Shown piece after piece: positions 58,650-64,000 of a stretch of DNA of 64,000 nucleotides (position 1 is the stretch's first letter; every line of letters begins with the position of its first letter). The stretch covers positions 1,984,001 through 2,048,000 of the forward strand of contig JAQSEB010000031.1 in the NCBI GenBank assembly GCA_030063045.1, written 5' to 3'. The position numbers were made by a program, and so were the translations under genes. The DNA is from Pratylenchus scribneri. Lineage: Eukaryota > Nematoda > Chromadorea > Rhabditida > Pratylenchidae. Below the pieces are notes generated by a model. It saw nothing but the letters and a program-made list of their open reading frames with translations. It was not told the origin of the DNA and searched no databases.

Positions 58650-60895
58650 TTATTTAAAAATGGGAAATGGAAGAATGACCAAAGGCAAATAGGGCTTCAG
58701 AATTGGGCCAAGCAATGGAGTGCATCTGCAAAAATATGTACAAAACAGTGATGGTGAATAATGCGTGGTCAAACTCACAGAATATAGTCCACCAGCCACC
58801 AATAAACCTTCACAAAAATGATTAATTGAAATTAACATTTCCCTAATTCACCTTGAATTGTAATCGACCCCAACTCAATTTGGTTGGCCCTTCCACCCCA
58901 ACTTTTCCCTGTTCCATTGCAATTTGTGCCCGGTGCACTGCCTCCCGATTGCATGTCCTCCCATCGGCCAACGTGAAATGGAAACCGAAACGGGCCAATT
59001 GTTGGAGTTTGCCTGAAAAACCATTCAGTCAAATATTGGCATTGGCGATTCGGAGAGGAGGGGTGAAGGAATTTTTCGTTTATTTAAGGGCTTTTTCCTA
59101 ACGACATTAACAAACCATACACATTTGGATAGAACTGATCAAGACGCATCTAATGGTATATAATTTGTTAGGTTTGGTCAAAATTAAATGGGGTTTTAAA
59201 CTGTCTCCATCCCTTCCACCTCCCCCTCGATAATGGAAAGTAGAGCAATTGGCATTTCACTCACTTCCTCCATCCGTTTCACAGTCCAACTGAATGACAT
59301 GTGGTGGTTCCCTCTGTTCAGTGTACATCCATTCCCAACTGTGCGCAATTCGGTGGGGAATAAATTTGCATACAGGTTGGCCCCATGTGTGGCATTGGTG
59401 GATCATAATGCCCATATCCGGTGTATACCAATGCGCCAATTTGGCCGCAATTGCCTCGAAGAATTGTTGCGTTTTTGGATTTGCACGCACAAAAAAATTG
59501 GCTCCTTTGATTGATGAGAGGTGAAATGCCTCAAGGCAATTTATCAATTTCCCTCCATTACCGTTCACCCATTCCGCCCTTTTGCTGTTATTTCCATGTC
59601 CAATTTGGTCGAATAATAAATCGAATCCTGGCTCATCCTCAAATCCAATTTCGAATAAATTTCGACGCCAAAACTATGTCATATTTTTCCATTAAAATTA
59701 ATTAATTTTATTTCCCCACTGTGTCCTGTTGCTGCATCCAAAATGATTTGCCCCTTTTGATGAGGGCAACGGCCAAATTGGCCCGAAAAAGGTAAATCGT
59801 TTGGTAGGCGCCTTCGGCAAAACTGAATGGCTTCTAAAAATGGAATTGTTAGGCAGGGAATTGAATGAGGGGAATGAACATAAAGTGAAGGAGTTGGCCA
59901 ATGGAATTGCCGAATTTGTGGCCAATATTCCATCAAAACATCACGTGATTTGGAATCCAAAGTGACAAAAATGAATCGCTCATGGACGCCGGGGAAAATT
60001 GCCGTATTGCAAAGAAAATTGCTGCAGGGAAATTTTGGGTAAAATTGAATTGGAAAAATGGGAAAAACAAAGTCATATTCAAGGCGAATTGGTTGAGCAT
60101 TAAAATGGCTGGTGGCCGATGCATTCCATCAATTTGGGCCAACAAATCCGAAAACTGAGGGGAATTTTCGATTGAGGCCAACGAAACACTGTGGCCATGC
60201 GTTTTGACATAATGGACGGCGGAAGTGGCACTACGGGTTTTGCGAAGGACCAAACTATGGAAGCGGGAATTGGTTAAAAGGGGAATATGGGGGGGGGGGG
60301 GGGGGGGGGGGGGGATTTCGTACAGTCCAATGATGAACCAAAACAGATATGAACCATAGCAGCAAAGGCGATACAGGCTTGGGGGTAACAATCGTTTTAC
60401 ATAATTACTGGGCAGAAAAATTTGGAGTTTGCCTTTGGAATACTGCCCAAACCTAACAATAACAACAGTAATATTTTATATTTTTGGTGGAACTCGCCTT
60501 CTCAATTCTTCCTCATTTTCATTTTTTGGCCTCCTCCTCCTTTCCTGTTGTTCCCTTCCAACATTTTGGGTGGATGTTGTGGCCCCCCTTCTGTGTTTAT
60601 TATTATTGTTCTTGTCCAACAAATGTTCTTCCTCTTTATCTTCATTGGATGGACTCGGTGTTGGCTTTTGTTGGAGTGGTGGTCGAATATTATTATTGTT
60701 CTGATGAACAATTGTTGTGGCCGCCGTCATTTTACTTTTCCTTGGAATGGGAGGAAATTGTTTTGGGAATGAGGGGAATAATTCGAGAAGGAAATGTGCG
60801 TCGTACAAATAATATAAACCACTCAAACCCATCACCAAAAAGAGACGAATCATCATTTCATTCCATTTGATTTGCCCCTTTTGCGGGTTGCGCAA
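58650..60895 (-). CDS. Type II membrane glycosyltransferase (nucleotide-diphospho-sugar transferase-like)
   Basis: ATG 60895 (or 60856) gives a short cytoplasmic part and a signal anchor (MIRLFLVMGLSGLYYLYDAH), then a polar stem rich in Asn/Lys/Pro (NNNNIRPPLQQKPTPSPSN). The lumenal part can be assembled from about eight exons: VHERFIFVTLDSKSRDVLME, YWPQIRQFHWPTPSLY, KPFSFAEGAYQTIYLFRANL, AVALIKRGKSFWMQQQDTF, WRRNLFEIGFEDEPGFDLLF, DQIGHGNNSKRAEWVNG, ANFFVRANPKTQQFFEAIAA and HWYTPDMGIMIHQCHTWGQP. This fits the nematode group of proteins with the nucleotide-diphospho-sugar transferase domain (Pfam PF03407). The QQQDT segment stands where a DxD-type metal site is expected. It ends with a hydrophobic segment (LVILPFPIFK). 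Donor and acceptor of the glycan are unknown. One intron holds a run of about 24 G. Confidence 0.75.
60290..60315 (+). repeat. Poly-G tract
   Basis: About 24 consecutive G (C on the transcribed strand) within an intron of the glycosyltransferase gene. The exact length may be affected by sequencing error. Confidence 0.9.
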
Positions 60896-61672
60896 AAGGT
60901 TGTGGACTATTCGATTCCCCTTTTCTCCATTCCACAGCAGACAACAAAATAGGGGAAGGAGGAAGGAAGGAAGGATTCACACAAATCAATGCGCGGAGTA
61001 ATGGAGGAGGAGAACACCCACCCAAAACATTCGCCATTCCCAGTCAATTAAATGATCCCGACCAATCTTTCTGTGGAAGGAAGGTGGCCATTTTCAATGG
61101 AAAAATGGGCAATTAAGGATGAATGGAATTGGCCGAATTTTGTGGAACAAATGAGGGATTTTTTGATGGAAAATGGATGACCGACTATGATCCGCCCTGA
61201 GGATATGAAAATGTGAAGATTCAAAGAAGGGTGAGAGAGGGATTGTCGGATTTGCGCCATTGCCCCCGGCCCGGCCCCTTCCCACCTTCCATTGGGTCAA
61301 TCCCCCATGTGCTTGAATTTTGTGCACGGATTGAAGTGAAAATAGTGAAAAAACCGGATGGATGAATGGAATTGAGAAGAGAATGGACGCACTTTTATGC
61401 ATAAAATATTCCGGCATATTTCTCAAAATTGTTTATGTTGGTCAGAACAAAATAAATTTAAAATTTGGAAATGAAAAGAACACAGAATGATGATATGGAA
61501 ATTGGGGAAAAGATTTAAATGGATTGTACACATTTTGGGTGGTAAACAAAAGGTCAAAGGATAGAAGATAGATGTTGATGGAAATCATCGATAGATTAAT
61601 TCTTTCTTGGATTGAAGCCGGCAAATTCAAACAGAACATTCATGAATAAAAATCACGCATCATCATCCGGAA
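60896..61672. other. Intergenic, no gene seen
   Basis: Between RAMP4 and the glycosyltransferase, both minus strand. Moderately GC-rich sequence at 61240-61310 (GGCCCGGCCCCTTCCCACC) is a plausible promoter of the glycosyltransferase. ORFs here have no supporting pattern. Confidence 0.45.
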
Positions 61673-62016
61673 TTAGAAGCCCAATTTGATGTATCGAATG
61701 ACCTTAAATGGAATCGTTTAATTGATCAAATTATCCAAAATAATTCACCTCAAATATTGCTGAACCACAAACGACAAAAACCTGAAATATACAAAATTAT
61801 TTGTTGGAATATTTCAAAAATTTTCTCACAAAAATTCCAATAAGCCAAGGGGCGGCCGCATATTTATTTCCTTCCGGTTTCAATGATTTTGCCACATTTC
61901 CTAAAATAATTTTTATATTTTTGGGTATATAAATAATATTTTGAATTAATAACCTCGGGCCACAACATTTTTGCTGAATTGTTGGTTGGCAAGGTTCATC
62001 CTCTGCTTTGGTGCCA
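61673..62016 (-). CDS. SERP1: SERP1/RAMP4, ribosome-associated ER membrane protein
   Basis: Tiny tail-anchored protein of the Sec61 translocon that protects membrane proteins during ER stress. Four exons: MAPKQRMNLANQQFSKNVVA (start 62016), then RGNVAKSLKPEGNKYAAAPW, LIGIFVFVVCGSAIFEVIRY and IKLGF with TAA at 61673. The family is about 66 residues, as here. The conserved KQR.N.AN, KN....RGNVAKS and FVFVVCGSAIF segments are all present. It lies 163 bp downstream of the ALG9 stop, so co-transcription is likely. It is too short to appear as a long ORF. Confidence 0.95.
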
Positions 62017-62179
62017 TTTTTGAATTATTTTTAACGTATAATTTAATTCAATTAATTCTATAAAATTGTGAATATTTTTTGGATTGAATAAAAATGAATT
62101 AAAAATATTAATGGAAATTAAAACATTTAAAATATTCAAATGGAAATAAAATTAATAATTTATTCAAAATAATTTATTA

Positions 62180-64000
62180 TTAAATTCTCTGTAATATATG
62201 AACGGTGCCAAATTTGAGATATTCATTTGGGGTGAATGGAATGAAGAATGCACGGAATAGAGGATGGGATTGGGCCGAAATGAGCATTGGACGTTGGATG
62301 ATTGACATAAATTGGGGCTAAAATATTAAAATTAAAATGGGAATTAATGATGAATGGGATTTAATGGATGGAATGGAATGAATCTATTTCCCAAATTTAG
62401 CATCCCTAATCATTTTATTTGATTCTTACTAGCCAATTTTGTGTATTTTTATCTCCTCTTCTTCCCTTTCCCTTTCCCTATTCCTATTCCAGGGTGGAAG
62501 ATGCAGTTTAACAAAAATTCCCATTTGAATTTATTCATTTTGGCGTTCCATTCAAAAACTAATCATCATTCCATTCCATTGTGAATTATTCCCAATTTTA
62601 ATTTTTACCATTTTTGAATAATCTGGTTCCAATTTTGTTGGTTTTGGCCCATCAAAATCCACCAAAAAATTGCACAATTCAATTCCATCAGTAATATAAT
62701 GCGATGGTTCCTCCTTGTTTTGGTCATTTTGGTCCGTTGGAATTTGTTTTGTAATTTCCATAGTTTCATTTCCTTTTGCGAATTTGCCCGGCAATAATCC
62801 TCTGAATTCGCTGCGAACAAAGAATAATTCACTTTTGACCAAATTTCCATTAATATTAAATTCAGGCAGGAAAAATGAAGAAGGGAATCGATGCCATTCT
62901 TTGCCAACACAAATTCGAATTGGATTATTCTTAAATAAAATAAATAATTTAGTGAGGGACTAACCGTAATATTCATTCGTAAATGTCCGTTTGCAATTTT
63001 CTCATTGAATTCTTTGTAAACTTCGATGGCACCGGAATAATTTCGATGCAATGAAATTGTCCGGGAAAGGCTGGCCAAAATAAAAATTGAAATCAAAGAA
63101 ATTGTAAAGAAAATTGGCAATCGTCGATGAATTTGTGGTGGAATGCATCGATAAATGCAATCAATTGAGAGGGCGGCCAAAAGGCAAATATGCGGATAAA
63201 TTGGATACATAAAACGTTCCTTTTTGGATTAATTAATTAATTTAGTTAATATTTAATTGTTTTAACCTCTTTATGTGGTTGTAAAATGAATGTAATAAAC
63301 CAAAATGAGGCAGCCAAATAAATTAATAAAATTGGCCTAAATTGATTCCATCCATTGAAATCCCATCCTAAATAAATTAATTAATTTTTTATTTATTTTT
63401 AATTTACCTTTTATCCATCCAAATTTTGGTTCTTGACCATCTTTTCTTCGTTTTTCATCATTTAATTTGAAATGGAGAATAATTGAGGCAATTGGAATTG
63501 AATAATTGCCAAAGGAAAGGCAAAATTGAAATTTAAGAATAAATTCACAAAATAAAATGAGGCAGGTTCAACACTAAAATGAATAATAAAAATTAATTAA
63601 TAAATTAATCAAACCCATAAAGATTTGGTCCATTTGATGAAAAAATATTATAAATGATAATATTGAATGGGGCAATCACCGGACGGCCAAAAAATTTTGA
63701 GTCAATTGAAAAAAGTAAGCCAAGAATGGTGAAGCCGGAAATAATTGAATAAATAATAAATTTGGTGGCCAATTGTTTTGGCCTAATTGCAAATGCCTCA
63801 ATGACCAATGGAAGACTGAGAAGGGCCGCAAATGGCCATCCAATCAATGCACTGATCGCAACAAATAAAATTGACAAAAAACTTAAATTTTGGGAGGAAT
63901 TAATTAATTAAATTATTTTATTTACAATTTCTCTCGTAAATAGAAGGCCATTGAAATGGAATTAAAAACCTTAAAATTAAATTGGATTTTAAATTTGAAT
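62180..64000 (-). CDS. ALG9: ALG9 alpha-1,2-mannosyltransferase, partial
   Basis: An ER glycosyltransferase that adds lumenal mannoses to the dolichol-linked N-glycan precursor. The 5' end lies beyond the right edge of the window. Visible from N to C: ISALIGWPFAALLSLPLVIE, KFFGRPVIAPFNIIIYNIFS, NGPNLYGF, YPIYPHICLLAALSIDCIYR, ASLSRTISLHRNYSGAIEVY, IRICVGKEWHRFPSSFFLPE, FRGLLPGKFAKGNETMEITK, IPTDQNDQNKEEPSHYI and the end LFRAFFIPFTPNEYLKFGTV, stopping after HILQRI at TAA 62180. These blocks, especially CVGKEWHRFPSSF and NDQNKEEPSHYI, are specific to ALG9. About seven exons are seen. SERP1 follows 163 bp downstream on the same strand. Confidence 0.94.

Noticed and set aside
1..64000. CRISPR arrays, prokaryotic operons or phage genes
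   Set aside because: The intron-rich eukaryotic gene structure excludes a bacterial origin. The tandem arrays here are contiguous minisatellites without spacers.

Overview
This window looks like nuclear DNA of a nematode. The genome is AT-rich and gene-dense. Its genes are split by many short (about 40-60 bp) introns with GT...TTTTAG/TTTCAG borders. The gene set is animal and specifically nematode: two transthyretin-like genes, a nematode-type nucleotide-diphospho-sugar transferase, Patched, NMGP/M6, VHP-type phosphatase and RCC1. Several ORFs begin directly at an AG acceptor, as expected for spliced-leader trans-splicing, but no spliced-leader gene is visible. I cannot fix the genus; a tylenchid-like parasite is only a guess.

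Layout. 0.4-2.4 kb: a low-complexity coiled-coil protein (-). 3.4-8.8 kb: a Patched receptor (-). 9.4-10.5 kb: a multi-pass membrane protein (-). A decayed hAT transposon (10.60-12.15 kb) sits in the divergent promoter between that gene and a TTBK/CK1-type kinase (+). Then come an orphan secreted protein, glutamate-cysteine ligase (gcs-1), sds-22 (-), a VHP-1-like MAPK phosphatase (+), an acidic basic-tailed protein (-), the M6 proteolipid (-), RCC1/ran-3 (+), Disabled (+) and CDC14 (+). 35.4-39.2 kb: ERdj3/DNAJB11 (-) flanked by tRNA-like SINE copies. 39.2-48.6 kb: six minus-strand genes packed 150-260 bp apart (TECR, CCDC86, ATG4, TSEN34, LSM2, glucosidase II beta), probably an operon. 48.77-53.18 kb: an apparently intact 4.4-kb MULE transposon with FLYWCH finger, TIRs and an 8-bp target duplication. 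After it come TRUB2 (+), whose intron holds a 1.3-kb minisatellite, a divergent pair of transthyretin-like genes, a type II glycosyltransferase (-), RAMP4/SERP1 (-) and ALG9 (-, cut by the window edge).

Function. Many genes serve the ER and secretory pathway: ALG9 (glycan assembly), glucosidase II beta (glycan trimming), ERdj3 (chaperone), RAMP4 (translocon), TECR (very-long-chain lipids) and a Golgi-type glycosyltransferase. A second group serves the cell cycle and chromatin: RCC1, CDC14 and SDS22. RNA maturation is represented by LSM2, TSEN34, TRUB2 and CCDC86. The most unusual content is the mobile and repeated DNA: the full-length MULE with satellite-filled introns, two hAT-type elements with clear 8-bp target duplications (one carrying nine copies of a 31-bp tandem repeat), a scattered tRNA-like SINE family, and the TRUB2 minisatellite. 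The best new-gene candidate is the 214-residue orphan secreted protein at 13.98-15.00 kb.
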